A DNA stretch of 38,556 bases, from positions 227,686 to 266,241 of the forward strand of contig BEXV01000184.1 of the NCBI GenBank assembly GCA_003118195.1, given 5' to 3'. A model generated the notes under the pieces. The model saw nothing but the letters and a program-made list of their open reading frames with translations, did no database searches and was not told where the DNA came from. The stretch's first letter is position 1; each line of letters opens with the position of its first letter. Origin of the DNA: Hemicentrotus pulcherrimus (lineage: Eukaryota; Echinodermata; Echinoidea; Camarodonta; Strongylocentrotidae). The position numbers and the translations under genes were made by a program. Positions 1 through 37,660 of the stretch are shown here, one piece after another.

Positions 1-1010
1 CCCCCCCCGCACACAACGAAGCGTACGGGTACATTTTCGAGCAAGGGCCGTGAGGTCCTCTTGCCGAAAATATATTTGGTTCCCAAATATTGCGAGCGAG
101 CGAAGGCAGTTTTATTACGGTAAAAAGTAGATAAAATGTAAAATGTTATGCGGTCATCTCGTTGCCAGTGAAGGGTGAAGGGGCACTTTCTTGTGGTATA
201 AATTTCATTTAGATATAAAAAAGCAATTTTCGATAATCGTTAATGCACCTCTTAAAACATGTTTCATTAAAGAATTAACATGTTATCTCCACGGTGATGA
301 TTCACAAAATACACCATTTAGGCATGTGCCCCCGTATAGCTACGCTACTGACAGCTAGTTTCGGCATGTGACATATAACATGAGAGTATAAAGCATTTAC
401 TAAACTTTTATCTGATGTATAGGTCATTTTTTGATGAAAATGCCATAGGATAGTTGAAAACGCATATTATCCATTTAGGAATTTACAGTGTGGATATAAA
501 CCTTTTTTTCTTCATTTTGTCTAAATATCAGTTTCAATCAGAAACAGAAAGACGGAGACAAACAGTTTCGGCACGTCACATAATGAGTGAATGAAAATTA
601 TTCAGTCTTTCTCTGATGATGTAGGTAAGTTTTTAACGGTTTCAAAGTTGAAAATACATTTTGATCATTTATAAATTTATGGTGCCGATAAATCTTTTAT
701 CATTTTTGTCTAAATGCCGGTTTGGACCCTCTTCAATCCAGAACAGTAAGACCCAGATAAAAAAAGTGTCGGCATGTTAAAAAAACGAGAGTAACGAGCA
801 ATTTTCACATTAAAAAAGACACATTATGTCCATAACTTATTTAGGTTATTGTGCGAATAAGCGCTTCGGTATGCCGTTCTGAGCCACAGCATTATGAAAC
901 AGTAAGGCCCAGGCAAAAAGATTCGGTATTATGAAAGTCAAGAGCAACTTTTGAGCTTCAAAGTGATGTAGGTCATAGTATAGTTACACTGCCATACGGT
1001 AGCTTTAAAA
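1..1010. repeat. degenerate tandem array, ~150-207-bp unit
   Basis: Four diverged units are marked by a TTCGGCATGTGACAT-like core at about 359, 566, 767 and 922 (spacings about 207, 201, 155). Each is preceded by an AGTAAGACCCAGA-like segment and followed by ATGAGAGTAAAGAGCAATTTT-like sequence and GATGTAGGTCAT. Before it, bases 30-120 hold a small hairpin (CAAGGGCCGTGAGG / CCTCTTG) and GCGAGCGAGCG. It looks like old satellite or the inside of a larger repeat cut by the window edge. Confidence 0.6.
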
Positions 1011-1115
1011 ACATTTAAATGTAGTCTCTTACTCCATTTGCATTAACCGTCAACGGAGACACGCGAAATTTTGCTTTTCATTTTAAAGCTGAAAAGTTAG
1101 TTTTTATATACTTTA

Positions 1116-1440
1116 ATGTCGCATGCCGAATGTCTAGGTCTATACTGTTTCAAACTGAACATGCTCGTCATCCTCATAATGCGCTCACTCTCATCTCTCC
1201 ATTTCCTGTTCCCAGCTCACATTCTTCTTTTTTTTTCTATCTCGATGTACCCCCTCCCATCACTATCTCTCTCTAGCTCTCTCAGTCTATGGTTCACTCT
1301 TCCCCCTCCACCCCCTACATCCATTGATTTGCTGAGGGAGCAGACAGCAACCGAGCAAGAAAATTGTGAATTAAACAAAAGTCATAAATTGTTTAGTCAA
1401 ATTAACGCTTTGTTTCTTTTTCTTTCATTAAAACAAATTT
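1116..1440. other. pyrimidine-rich low-complexity stretch
   Basis: Bases about 1180-1320 are dominated by CT (CTCTCTCTAGCTCTCTCAG, then CCCCCTCCACC). The open frame here is a by-product of base composition and resembles no protein I know. Nothing else is visible to 1700. Confidence 0.5.
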
Positions 1441-1707
1441 GACGATTCACGTCTCGATTCCCTAGAGCAATCAACCTTTTCCCCCAATCCTGCAGGGCTT
1501 AAAGGGGGCCCAAGTTAAGATTTCCTTTGTATTTCTGATGGGAACCTGTTTATCCTTCTGGTAAACGGTCTTTTCTTTTCCGCCCCCCTTTTGTTACTTA
1601 AAGTATACTTTCTAATAGTACATGCCCTGTTCTCCAGGGGTATTTGTCCTTAGGGGGTATTATTGCATGTCATGGTAATTGACCATAGGTCTTTGTCAGG
1701 TGGTGGT

Positions 1708-1891
1708 AATAGGGACTTTTAGATTGAGTGGACAAGAATGGCAAGCCGTTTGAACATTTATTCCTGTTGTAAAGCAATGGTAATTCTTGATATCAAGAAA
1801 TAGGAATAAATACTCAAACGGCTTGCCATAGACACGTATAATCAGTGGACGTTCAGGCCGTTCTCATCCACTCAATCTAAAAGTCCCTATT
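1708..1891. repeat. nested foldback element, 184 bp
   Basis: Outer arms are a perfect 25-bp inverted repeat (1708-1732 versus 1867-1891, AATAGGGACTTTTAGATTGA...). A second perfect 15-bp pair (1739-1753 / 1814-1828, TGGCAAGCCGTTTGA) and a third 10-bp pair (1756-1765 / 1802-1811) nest inside. The tip is the 16-bp palindrome TTCTTGATATCAAGAA (1784-1799). Similar CCAGGGG...TTGTCCT segments flank both sides (about 1634-1653 and 1893-1912), perhaps an older duplication. Confidence 0.85.
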
Positions 1892-3939
1892 GTCCAGGGG
1901 CAGTTGTCCTAGAATCTAGCCCATTTGAATTTGGATTATATTGTAAATGATGGGTGTCAGAACCAAAACTCTGTTTCTAAAATTGTATGTGGGGTATAAA
2001 ATAAAAGGTCATATTTTTCAAAATCTTTTAATTTCAATCTTTCATTCTAATCCTTATGACATCCTGAAATCTTGTGTTCTCATTGGAATAGCACACATGG
2101 ACCAAACACCATACAATAGAATAGCAGCAATTTTCAGCGAACGCAATGAAATCTTGGCTCTTCAATCTCCTTTTCAATTTCAATTTCAATTTCAATAAGA
2201 TGAAACACACATTATGAGTCTATTCATAGTGATAATAGCCACAAACTTTTTAATAGGGTCCATGACATTTTGGCGTAAAAATTCCTTTACAAATATATAT
2301 ACAATATCACAGAAAATTAATTTTCTCATGATACACTTACTTGTTTTAACGGGAAACATATTCGAAGACTTCAGAAAACTACAAAACAAAGAACCAATCT
2401 CAATATTTTGTATAGCCATCTTGACAAGAATGATTTTTCTTTTGATCCAATCCAAAGCTCAAATGCTATGTCCAAGACAAAAAAAATGGGGACCATATCT
2501 GTACTTGAAAATATATTGTGTAAACACCACTCACAAGATTAATCAGATTGTTCACAAATATATTCAGGGGAAAATCCATACATCTGTTGCAATAATTTGA
2601 TTCAGATATGCACACAAAAATCTGATATTTAAATCAACCCAAAGGGCAGCTTTCATTGATCTTCATCGACTGAAATGTTTGCATTTTAGATATTTGTTGT
2701 TACCAGTTTAAACACAACCTGAACCAACCCTTCTGAGCAATCCAGTCACTAATTTTCTATTGATGTTTGGACTAATGTGCAAAACATGGAAATTGCACAT
2801 GCTGGCACATGTATTATCTTATCAGTGGGAACATAACATGGAATTGTACAGCAACAATATGGAATTATATAACCCGCACCGCCTTTCATGGGGGTCAGGA
2901 TCATACATAAAAAGGGATTAATGTATTTAATACAAAATAAACTCAAATCCTAACCAAATAACACACAACATTTAAGCAAAATGAGTCACATGCTGACCAT
3001 CTCAAGAGTCTTCTGATAATGGAGACTTTATAAACCCACGCTACTATTTCAAAACTTGATTCAGCATGTGTACTTTTATAACAGACTTACAGTCCATGCC
3101 CAGAATTCCTCTAGTTCATGTAATTCATAGATTAAATATTTAATAGTGACAGAAGTTTTTTATTTTGTTTAGTGTATTTTATTGTTGATGCACACACACT
3201 ACAAATTCAGAAAAGGGCAAAATTGATTTCTAAAGTCCTTTCAATAGATTCATCCAACCAATGGCATCATAGCGATAAACTGTTGAAGAACACAAATCTC
3301 CATACAGTGTGGTGCAATAAGCCTTTCTTTAAACAAGTTTACAAAAGTAAAAGGGTTAAAAATAAAGTCAAAATCTCCTGCAATTCTCTCACAGATGTCG
3401 ACTTAATTCTCAAGTTAAACTGAGTCTTATTAATGCATACAAAAACTTAGTGTCACTATTTTCCACCAACATATATAAACCAATGAGAGATGAATCTTTT
3501 TGATTCTCTCAGAACTTTCATTTTTTTCTGTTCATGATACCAACCCTGAAATTTAAAGAAAAATACTTTACTCCTCCGTGTTCTTTCTTTCTTTCTATTT
3601 TTTTTTAAAAGGTGATATGGATACCATATCAAATGTAAAGCCTTATATCTTCAATAACTTATGGATATTGGGAGATACTGCTACATTACCTACAAAGTTT
3701 AGTTGAGAGTAGTCAAGTATTTTAAAAGATGTAGCCAATAAAATCTAGTTGCATTATTCTTAGACACAGCATATTTTATCATCCACATTTCTAAGACCAG
3801 ACAGGGCTTTCTCTTCTGTACATGCAGACTTTGTATCCTGTCCATCAAATCTATTTTTATAATAGGATGGAAGAGGAACCACTTTTTCTATACCAAATAT
3901 AAATAGCTTTTGGGGCATCTATTTACTTTCAAATGTGTA
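1892..3939. other. 3'-distal flank, no gene recognised
   Basis: AT-rich intergenic sequence. A short CAATTT tandem occurs at 2172-2196. Several open frames of 60-130 codons exist, but they have AT-driven composition, no recognisable domain and no convincing splice context. I see no RNA gene here. Confidence 0.5.
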
Positions 3940-4101
3940 TGCTTGTAAGTAATCGACCAAGGGACCAACGGCTTCAAGTCATCTCCAAGGGACTTAATAA
4001 TGATAAAGGGCATACCAAAGGGCACTAGAGTGTTGGTTTGGCTTCAAATGCGGGACCTTCATGCTACCAAGACTACTGCTCTACTACTGTGCCTCCTTTA
4101 G
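3940..4101 (-). repeat. decayed tRNA-derived SINE
   Basis: Read on the minus strand, about 4101-4033 looks like a degenerate tRNA: TAGTAGAGCAGTAG resembles an A box, AGTCTTGGTAGCATGAAGG an anticodon region, and CGCATTTGAAGCC a worn B box. The body and tail follow (GTGCCCTTTGG..., AAGTCCCTTGGAGATGACTT, AAGCCGTTGGTCCC). From memory this tail resembles tRNA-derived SINEs abundant in sea urchins; no database was consulted. The copy is too mutated to be a tRNA gene. Confidence 0.65.
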
Positions 4102-5931
4102 AATGAATCTAAGACCATTTTTGCAAGTACATGCATGTCTTGACATGTAGAGTTTGTCAAAAGTGTGCACAAATGGTATGAAAACAACTCTAGAATCAAT
4201 CCCAGACTATTTTGGAATGTGCACGTACTTACCCATGTTGATGTTAGTTTGTGCGAATGTTTATTTAATAATAAGGCTCAAGGAATTTAAAGCAATTTGC
4301 AATGGATCGTTATCCCAACTATTACGTGAGGGAATTCACACTGGGGTTGTAATTGAAGGTGGTGTTAATTTTTGGGGGGCAAGAGTAGTCTTACAAAAAA
4401 ATGTTGACATTGCCATCCTTTAGAAAGTGCCTACAGTGTATGCCTTGATCCAGCTAAGCAGGCAAGACTAAGAAAAAAGAAGAAAAAAATATCATTAAAA
4501 AATGAAAACAAACAAGATAAATATGACTGCATCTCTTATATGCCTCTGCCTAAATGTATGTTCAATGATCCAACAATCCTGACCGCGTTCTTGCTCGCAT
4601 ATCCTTCTGATGTATGCCTTTCTGTGCACCAGCCAAATAACCAAGCAATATGGCCGACAATGGCCTCCTGAAGTGCATGCCCTAATATGATGTACAGTGT
4701 GTATTAAAAATATGAGATCTATGTGGACTTTCATGACGCTTTTTATATCCGTACCAGAAGATTTATGTATAGGGTATCAAGACAGAAATCGGGTTACTTT
4801 TTAGTATGAAATATTTTCCAGGGTCAAAATTTGTTACAAATCATTAATTATAGCAGGAGATCTAAATGCAGTGCGATGCTACGTCAAACAGGTATGTAAC
4901 ACTATAGATGCCTATAATGCATTGTTCATTTATTTCTACCTTTCTGGAAGTCCTCTTACATCAAACCATGTACTTCTATGCATCTATCCATGAGGTTTAG
5001 ATCTCTTTGAGTAATAACTATGATATAGCTGATAATATGATACTCTGTATTATCATTGTGGATGCAAACTCTTTAAACAAATCAAACTGTCTACTTCCAG
5101 GCAGCTAGTTCTACAGCAGCCCAATCCCATGCCTACAAGATAATGTGAAACAGCATACATCCCTGTATATACATGTCAATTTATACACCCATATTCATCA
5201 AAGATGTTTCAGTTGAACCTGGCTAAACTTAGTCCAATGGTGAATATGGAAGGCCAGGAGGCAAACCCTACGTTCCATATAAATACCTGAAATCATGTCA
5301 CAGAATATAGATATCAAATGACTTTGGTTATGAAATGAAAATGGGAAGTAAGTTCATAGTGACCAGTTTATTAACTTTTTTTCATTTATTTATACAGAAT
5401 GATGGTACTTTGTACAGGATGAAAAGGTTGATACTTTAGTACTCCTTACATTGATGGAATAAATCTCTTATATTATGCTGGCTTGAAAGTGGCCTAACTT
5501 AGCCCCATAATAGAAAGCAATTGGGAATACAGAGCATCAAATTTGAGTCTCTGCATAAAGATATCAGAAGAGTTTTGTACATTGCGTATGCAAAAACAAG
5601 AAGGTGATAACAAAAGCGGACTTCTTAAATCAAAGAGCTCTACAGATATCATTATTAGTCTAGTAATCAGAAACTCTCAAGCACTGTCTCCTCCATCTGG
5701 GAAGGATTCTGAGTGTCTGATCACATAGTCATGGAGGGGGTGGGGGGGGGGGGGNTGCAATGACCATATTTGCATTGAAAATCACAATTCTTATCAACAT
5801 GGATTCCAGCCATTGACAATTTAGTTACAGAAGGGACTTTTCGAATTACGTTTACCAAACTGATATTTTTAAAGAAATATAAACATAACATACATGAATG
5901 GAATGTCTGAGTCTTTACAAAACACTACTAA
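4102..5931. other. intergenic flank with single-base gap at a G run
   Basis: No gene recognised. A run of 13 G (5742-5754) ends in one N (5755). The short motifs around 5220-5240 and 5490-5510 (CTAACTTAG-like) may be remnants of one repeat. The open frame at 4154-4423 has no recognisable domain. Confidence 0.45.
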
Positions 5932-6210
5932 TTATACACCTTCCTTTTTCATACACAATATTTCATGACTGTATTGGTAGGAGAAAAGATCAAGAGCAAT
6001 TATTGACGGCATTGTAAGACTGTTCTGCTGGCCAGTGTTTCCAACACCATCAAATGTCAAAGTTTGTTGACTTAGGCAAACATAAAGACTTGTGACAGTT
6101 TCATGAGACAATGCTAGATCTGTAACATAAGCACATCTACTTTGTACAATCTGCTTCTGAGAGAAAGATTTTGTTAAACCCAAAATATGTTTATCCAAAT
6201 AAGTTACATC
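5932..6210 (-). CDS. orphan exon-like open frame, unknown protein
   Basis: Minus-strand frame of 92 residues beginning directly after a good acceptor (ttttcccccag at the high-coordinate side). It runs DVTYLDKHILGLTKSFSQKQ ... CAYVTDLALSHETVTSLYV ... QNSLTMPSIIALDL to a TAA at 5932-5934. An alternative donor (GGAAG|gtgtat) would end it at 5940. Amino-acid composition is balanced, unlike the AT-driven frames around it, and it hints at beta-propeller-like strands. I do not recognise the family and found no partner exon. It could be the terminal exon of another minus-strand gene, or chance. Confidence 0.3.
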   Translation of the reverse strand, partial: DVTYLDKHILGLTKSFSQKQIVQSRCAYVTDLALSHETVTSLYVCLSQQTLTFDGVGNTGQQNSLTMPSIIALDLFSYQYSHEILCMKKEGV

Positions 6211-7549
6211 CTGGGGGAAAATGTTTACATTTAACCTAAGTTTCTGTTTGATAAATCATTAAAAAAAATTCTTATGATAATCATAATAGAGAGCTCTAAA
6301 ATGCAATTTCTGCCAAAAAAGACACTAATACATTATTGGAATTTCTTCAAATTTCATTCAAACTTTCACCAGTCTACTTCTCTTGATTTTTTTCTGCTTT
6401 CATCTGAAGTAATTTGCTATCAAGGTTGGATTTTCCTTTCATGTTCATCTGGCTGGGTTTAATCATACACCCCATTTACTGGTTTGAAATCTAAAAAATG
6501 ACTATGGTACGCTGGATTTCTAGGAAACTTTCATTCTAGCTTAAAAACTGTTTACATGTACCACATTTCACATCAACCATGTGAACATGACCAAATCTAA
6601 GCTGACCTTCAATTAATCTATCATTATTCATATATCAGAGCGTGTAAAAATATTAAAAATTATTGTAGCTTGGTTGTAAATAGTTCACATTTTCAAGGTC
6701 TTCGCATGATCAAGCCCTATGTATTATACCGTGCATACAAACAAAATAAGTATACCCAACTTTGGTAGCTTTTAATCAAGAAGTTATAAACTGTGTGACC
6801 TTGAAGAGCAATTAATATCTAGTCTAATGATACACAGATGACTGATCAGTCACAGGCTTTTAAAACTTAATGTTAACATCCTCTTGTACAATGTTTGGGC
6901 CTAAGCAATGAATGTGGTTTAAAAGCCATTAAGCATTTGTAATTTCAGTCTGAAACTAATGGATGACCCTGGTACTCAGACATCCATGGCAAACACAATT
7001 ATGAACAGGATATCATTAGACATAAAATGAGTTACTTGTTATCAAATATATTTCAAGGTCACATTGTTAATTATGAAGCTAGGATAGTTGGACATTAATT
7101 TTTCTTTCCATATGCACTGTATATGTTATGTAGGTGGATGTGCTAACCAATTAGCACTGACGTCAAGGATGCAGTAGATACATCATAACAAGGTTGACAG
7201 AAGGGATCAGCCTGTATTCTTGTTTATTGCTCTTCAGCCTGGTTTGTAGAGTCATCATCATTGGCATGTGCTTGGTAAAGTATGTTATACCAAGGGGTGA
7301 CACTGTTTGATTTCTTTTTGAAGAAAAGCTATAATGGCTATATTTTGCTTAAATCTTACTTTTATGTTACAGGCTTGACTGAAATGAAGAGAGAGAGAGA
7401 TAGAGAACTACTGGAGAATACTGGAGATTACTTGAGAATAAAGCTGAAAGGCTGAAAGGAAAGTCCACTCTGATATCTGGCTGGGTTTAATCATAGTAGA
7501 ACAAGAGGAATGTGACTGCGCCTTGCCTCCACCTATAGGTATGCATTGT
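6211..7549. other. intergenic flank, nothing firm
   Basis: AT-rich. The 20-mer TCTGGCTGGGTTTAATCATA occurs twice (near 6448 and 7477), perhaps from one dispersed repeat. A short palindrome TGACTGATCAGTCA lies at about 6840. A GA-rich patch lies at about 7384-7408. No gene or RNA recognised. Confidence 0.45.
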
Positions 7550-8092
7550 TCAATGATCCTGTGACCTTTAGCATCTGAGTGACCCTGTGAACCCTTCATC
7601 TAATCAGTTCATCCTTGCATGCTCATACATACTTCACTAATGTTCGGTTGGAATTGCTTCAATGCTTTTTATGTTAACAAAGCAACAAGATGTATTCTGG
7701 TATTTTTTAAACACTTTTATTACCCTGTGACCTTTGACCTTTGAGTTCTTACATCCAAAGACTAATCACTTCTTCCTTGCATGCTCATTCATACTTCAAA
7801 CAAGTTTGGTGTAATCTGCTTTATTGCTTTTCAAGTTTCAACGTCATGGTAACGATATATTTTCTGGCAATTTGTAACACTTTTATGACTCTGCGACATT
7901 TGACCTATTCGACCCAAAGTATAATCAGTTCATCCATGCGTGCTCATACATACTTGATACAAGTTTGATTAACATATGTTCAATGTTTCTTGAGTTATCG
8001 CTGTAATAAAAAAAGAGCAGGACGGACAGACGGGCAACCCCAAAACAAAACGACTCCTGCATCATCTTCATTGGCAGAGGCATAAAAATACA
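7550..8092. repeat. dispersed repeat with TGACCTTTGACC half sites, three head copies
   Basis: Three diverged copies of a head (TGACC...TGA, ATCAGTTCATCCTTGCATGC, TCATACATACTT, CAAGTTTG) occur at about 7560-7650, 7725-7815 and 7885-7970. One tail follows (TTCTTGAGTTATCG, GACAGACGGGCAACCCC, CTTCATTGGCAGAGGCATAA) at about 7985-8090. Bases 7728-7740 are TGACCTTTGACCT, a perfect DR1-type pair of nuclear-receptor half sites. Related copies recur across the window. Confidence 0.7.
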
Positions 8093-8165
8093 TGTAACAA
8101 AAACTGATTGGTGAAAGTTTGAGCAAAATATGTTTAAACTCTGTAAGGAATTATTGGAGTTGATC

Positions 8166-8376
8166 AAACACAAATTGGCAACTCAGTGATGTATCTTGGA
8201 AGGTCCCCTCCCATTTGCTCTGTACAACAAAACAAATATGTTTTTACACAACCCCTGTATGAAAAATCTATTCCTTCATTAACAACTAAGAAAATGAAAC
8301 TTTATAACAATTTTCTGTACAGAGCAAATTGGAGAGTACTTGGTAAGATATGTCACAAAGTTGCCAATTTGTGTTT
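8166..8376. repeat. 211-bp foldback element with ~65-bp arms, downstream of groucho stop
   Basis: The left arm (AAACACAAATTGGCAAC at 8166 through ATTTGCTCTGTACA) is the near-complete reverse complement of the right arm (TGTACAGAGCAAAT through GTTGCCAATTTGTGTTT ending 8376), with an AT-rich middle of about 80 bp. This is typical of a MITE or snap-back repeat. Transcribed, it would form a long hairpin. No target duplication was identified. Confidence 0.8.
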
Positions 8377-8914
8377 CCAGATTAAAACTAGCTATTTCAA
8401 ATTTTTTTCTCACATTTTTCTGCAAACAGGGGGGAATTCCCCTTTAACCCAAGTAGTTTTCACAAGTAAACCAAAGTTCTGTACAAGAAACTTCAAATGT
8501 GAATGGTCACTCAAAACTACTATGATATCTACCTTTACATGATTACTGACAAACAAATTATAAGCTATATAATAACATGTGGTTGATTTTCAGTGCTTTG
8601 TGTTTTTTGCACCATGATTTACCCCATTGAATAGATCAACAAAACTTTGGTCCAAATCACAACATGACAGAAAGTAAAGAAATAAAAATTCATAGAAAAC
8701 TAAGAGCATAATAATAATATCAAAACATCATTGTCACTTGCTGTCCACAATACAGCACTGTATCACATGAATACTTGGTCATTAATAGTTTGTCTCCTTA
8801 GGAACACAATGTGATACTTGATAGATACAGTAGGCATCCTTTCCCTCAAAGTTCATAATCAGACGAGGTTGAAAATAGAGATTTCTGTCCTGTCAGAAAA
8901 GCTCCTGTACAATT
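8377..8914 (-). other. gro/TLE: probable groucho 3' UTR
   Basis: Sequence directly after the stop codon on the minus strand, AT-rich with no coding potential seen. I see no AATAAA or ATTAAA on the minus strand here. The first AATAAA after the stop that I found is the complement of 7820-7825, so the UTR may reach beyond the hairpin at 8166-8376. The extent is inferred, not shown. Confidence 0.5.
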
Positions 8915-35266
<26,352 letters not shown>

Positions 35267-36980
35267 CTGAAAAGATAGATAAGAATAAGTATTTGGTTAT
35301 AAAAATTTTAAATCATTAAAGGCATTGCAAAGAATTGAAAAGTACATGTAGCTCATGTCAAGTCACACAGTTCCTCTAGAATGTACAGGGTGTAGGAAAA
35401 AAATAATTTCATGCACAAGTGTAACACCTTTCCACCAATACGATATGAACAAAATTCACACTCACATAAATGTAGTGTCTTTGTGTTTTCCAACAAGTAC
35501 TGTAATTTGCAGCAGTGAATCCAGGATTCTTTAGAAGAGAGGACACATAGCAAACATATTTGGGATGCCTACACAGACTGTATCTTGAATCTTCCCTTTA
35601 AAAAAAATAATCACTTCAAAAAGTAGAGGGAAATAATCTTCAATCCATTAAGGTGGTATTGATAATACTGATTACAGTGTCTGCTGTCCTATATGAAGAG
35701 ATCTACACTTTGTTGTATTGAACTGAACCTGCCACTTCTATGTCCATTGTGTTAGGTTTTCTAAGCCTACCTGTAGGCGTTTACAACCATTCTTTAGTCT
35801 GATATGATCTCTCTATTTGGTGTTTGTCTACCTATCAATCTTTACAATGCTGTTTACCACCTCAGGTGCATGTACTGTATATTGTACATACATGTACATG
35901 TATGTTGTTGTTAATGAATACATACATGTACAACAAAGATGAGACTGAAAACACTATCCTGAGGCACTCTGCATCAGCTCGAGCTGAAACAATAGAGAGA
36001 TCATATTTTGAGCTTGAGATTAACCGCAGCCTGAAGCAGAAGCTAAAGATTCAGGCTTGAGCTTGATGATGCACACCTTAGCCACATTATTGAGCAGGCA
36101 AAGTCAATTGTTTACCCGATTAATAAAATCTTAAGACCATTAATACACGCACTGCATTAACGCAGCTCATCAAAAACATAAACAATCGGAAATGGCCAGT
36201 AGTCCTGCATGCTGGGAACGCATTCATCTTGAACAGATGAAGACGGGACAACAAAAAAATCAAGCTATTCCTGAATTAGCTGACTATTTTTGCAAACTAG
36301 CCTACGATTTTGGGCTAGGTATAAGGCTAATTTTGTCTTCATCTAAACCAAAAAGCTTGATATATTTAAGCTTGAGGTAGTTTCAAAAACAATAAAATAG
36401 CAGGATAATTGTCTAGCTCTACAGTAGCTACTGGAGATGCACTGACTGAGAAGTCTTTTTACTCAGTACAACTCTGAGCCTGTGATGGGTCAGGAAACAA
36501 TGAAGCCATTTCTCCAGTCTACCTGTAATGCCAAGGGATCACAGCTTGTTCATCAGACACCCAGCCCAGAGTCAAATGCTTTAAAGGCACACTGCCATAC
36601 TTGTAGCTACTTGCTCCCTCTACATGTATATATAGAAAACTTCCCCAATCGGTGCCTGTTGGTCCCCCATGATCCTCTTTTTCTTATGTTAAATGAGAGC
36701 TGAGTTAATGAGATAGCCACCTGTCACAGTGACCTCGATGGCTCTCTGTGTGGTCTAATCCCTTCTGACCCAGTAGTGGTGAAGGTCTTTAAAGAAATCA
36801 AGTGAAGTTCTGTCAGAGATTCCTCTTCATCTTTCGCAATTTGGTGGCATCCCTTCTTAAAAGCAGATCGATATCATCTTACCGGTAGTCTGTTTTACAT
36901 CTCTCTCTCTCTCTCTCTTTCCACCATCTGAACAAATCTTCAAGGATCTTGTACCTTGAGCCTTGAACCTTTGATCTCAT
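35267..36980. other. intron 1 or 5' flank, no exon 1 found
   Basis: No Met-Tyr-Pro-type initiator exon with a minus-strand donor was seen. Contains palindromic TACATGTACATGTA near 35890, a CT microsatellite at about 36899-36920, and unrecognised small open frames. A promoter cannot be assigned. Confidence 0.45.
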
Positions 36981-37660
36981 CATCAAAGCTACATGTACAT
37001 GTATAGAAAGGTTACTGCATGTACTGTACAGTGCTTTTCATGAAAGTTCATTGACCTTTCAACCTTAGACCTTGGTCAGTTTTGACCCATTTTTTAACTT
37101 ACCTGTAACTCAAAGAGGTGTAAGGTTGAAAGGTCAAACACATACCTGTGGTATGTGTTTGGTGATCTTACATGTACATGTAGCTCAAAGCCATAAAAAG
37201 TTATTGTACGTACAGTGCTTTTCACTGAAAGTTTACTGACCTTAGTAAGATTTTACCCTTTTTAAAACTTGACCTGCACCATCAAGAAATGTACAGTACC
37301 TGTGGAGCTGGTGATCTTATTCCTACCTCAAAGCTACGCTGTATGGACAGTTATTGCGTTTACAGGGCTTTTCTTTGAGAGCTCATTGACCTTTTGACCT
37401 TCATCAGATTTTACCCATCTTCCAACTTGACCTGCACCTTCATGAACGCATTTATCTTACCTCAGAAGCTATAGAAAGTTACTGTGGGTAGTGCTTTTCC
37501 CTGAAAACTAATTGATTTCTTGACCTACAAACTGTATGGCCGTGGTCAGATTTGACAATTTTTTAACTGGACCTGTACCCCCAAAAGATGTACAGTACAT
37601 GTGGTATGAGTTTGGTGATCCTCCTTCAAAGCTATAGAAAGTCATTGGAGGGAAGCATGA
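36981..37660. repeat. degenerate tandem repeat, 4-5 units
   Basis: Units are marked by CAGTGCTTTTC / CAGGGCTTTTC / TAGTGCTTTTC at about 37031, 37215, 37365 and 37491. Each is preceded by AAAGCTATAGAAAGTTACTG-like sequence and followed by CATTGACCTTTNNACCTT, CAGATTTTACCC, TTTTTAACTTGACCTGNACC and TGGTGATCTTA. A fifth partial unit ends at about 37650. Spacings shrink from about 184 to 150 to 126. TGACCTTT-like words suggest descent from the dispersed repeat family. Confidence 0.7.

Noticed and set aside
1116..1442. 108-codon plus-strand frame with hydrophobic and Pro-rich parts
   Set aside because: Composition follows the CT-rich low-complexity DNA; no homologue recognised and no splice context.
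2214..2600. 128-codon plus-strand frame
   Set aside because: The longest frame in the 3' flank, but with AT-driven Ile/Lys/Asn/Phe composition, an overlapping antisense frame and no recognisable domain.
4033..4101. Possible tRNA gene on the minus strand
   Set aside because: The B box is mutated, stems do not pair cleanly and a SINE body follows, so it is a SINE relic.
5731..5754. G-quadruplex candidate
   Set aside because: It is a G homopolymer directly at an N and likely to be an assembly artefact.
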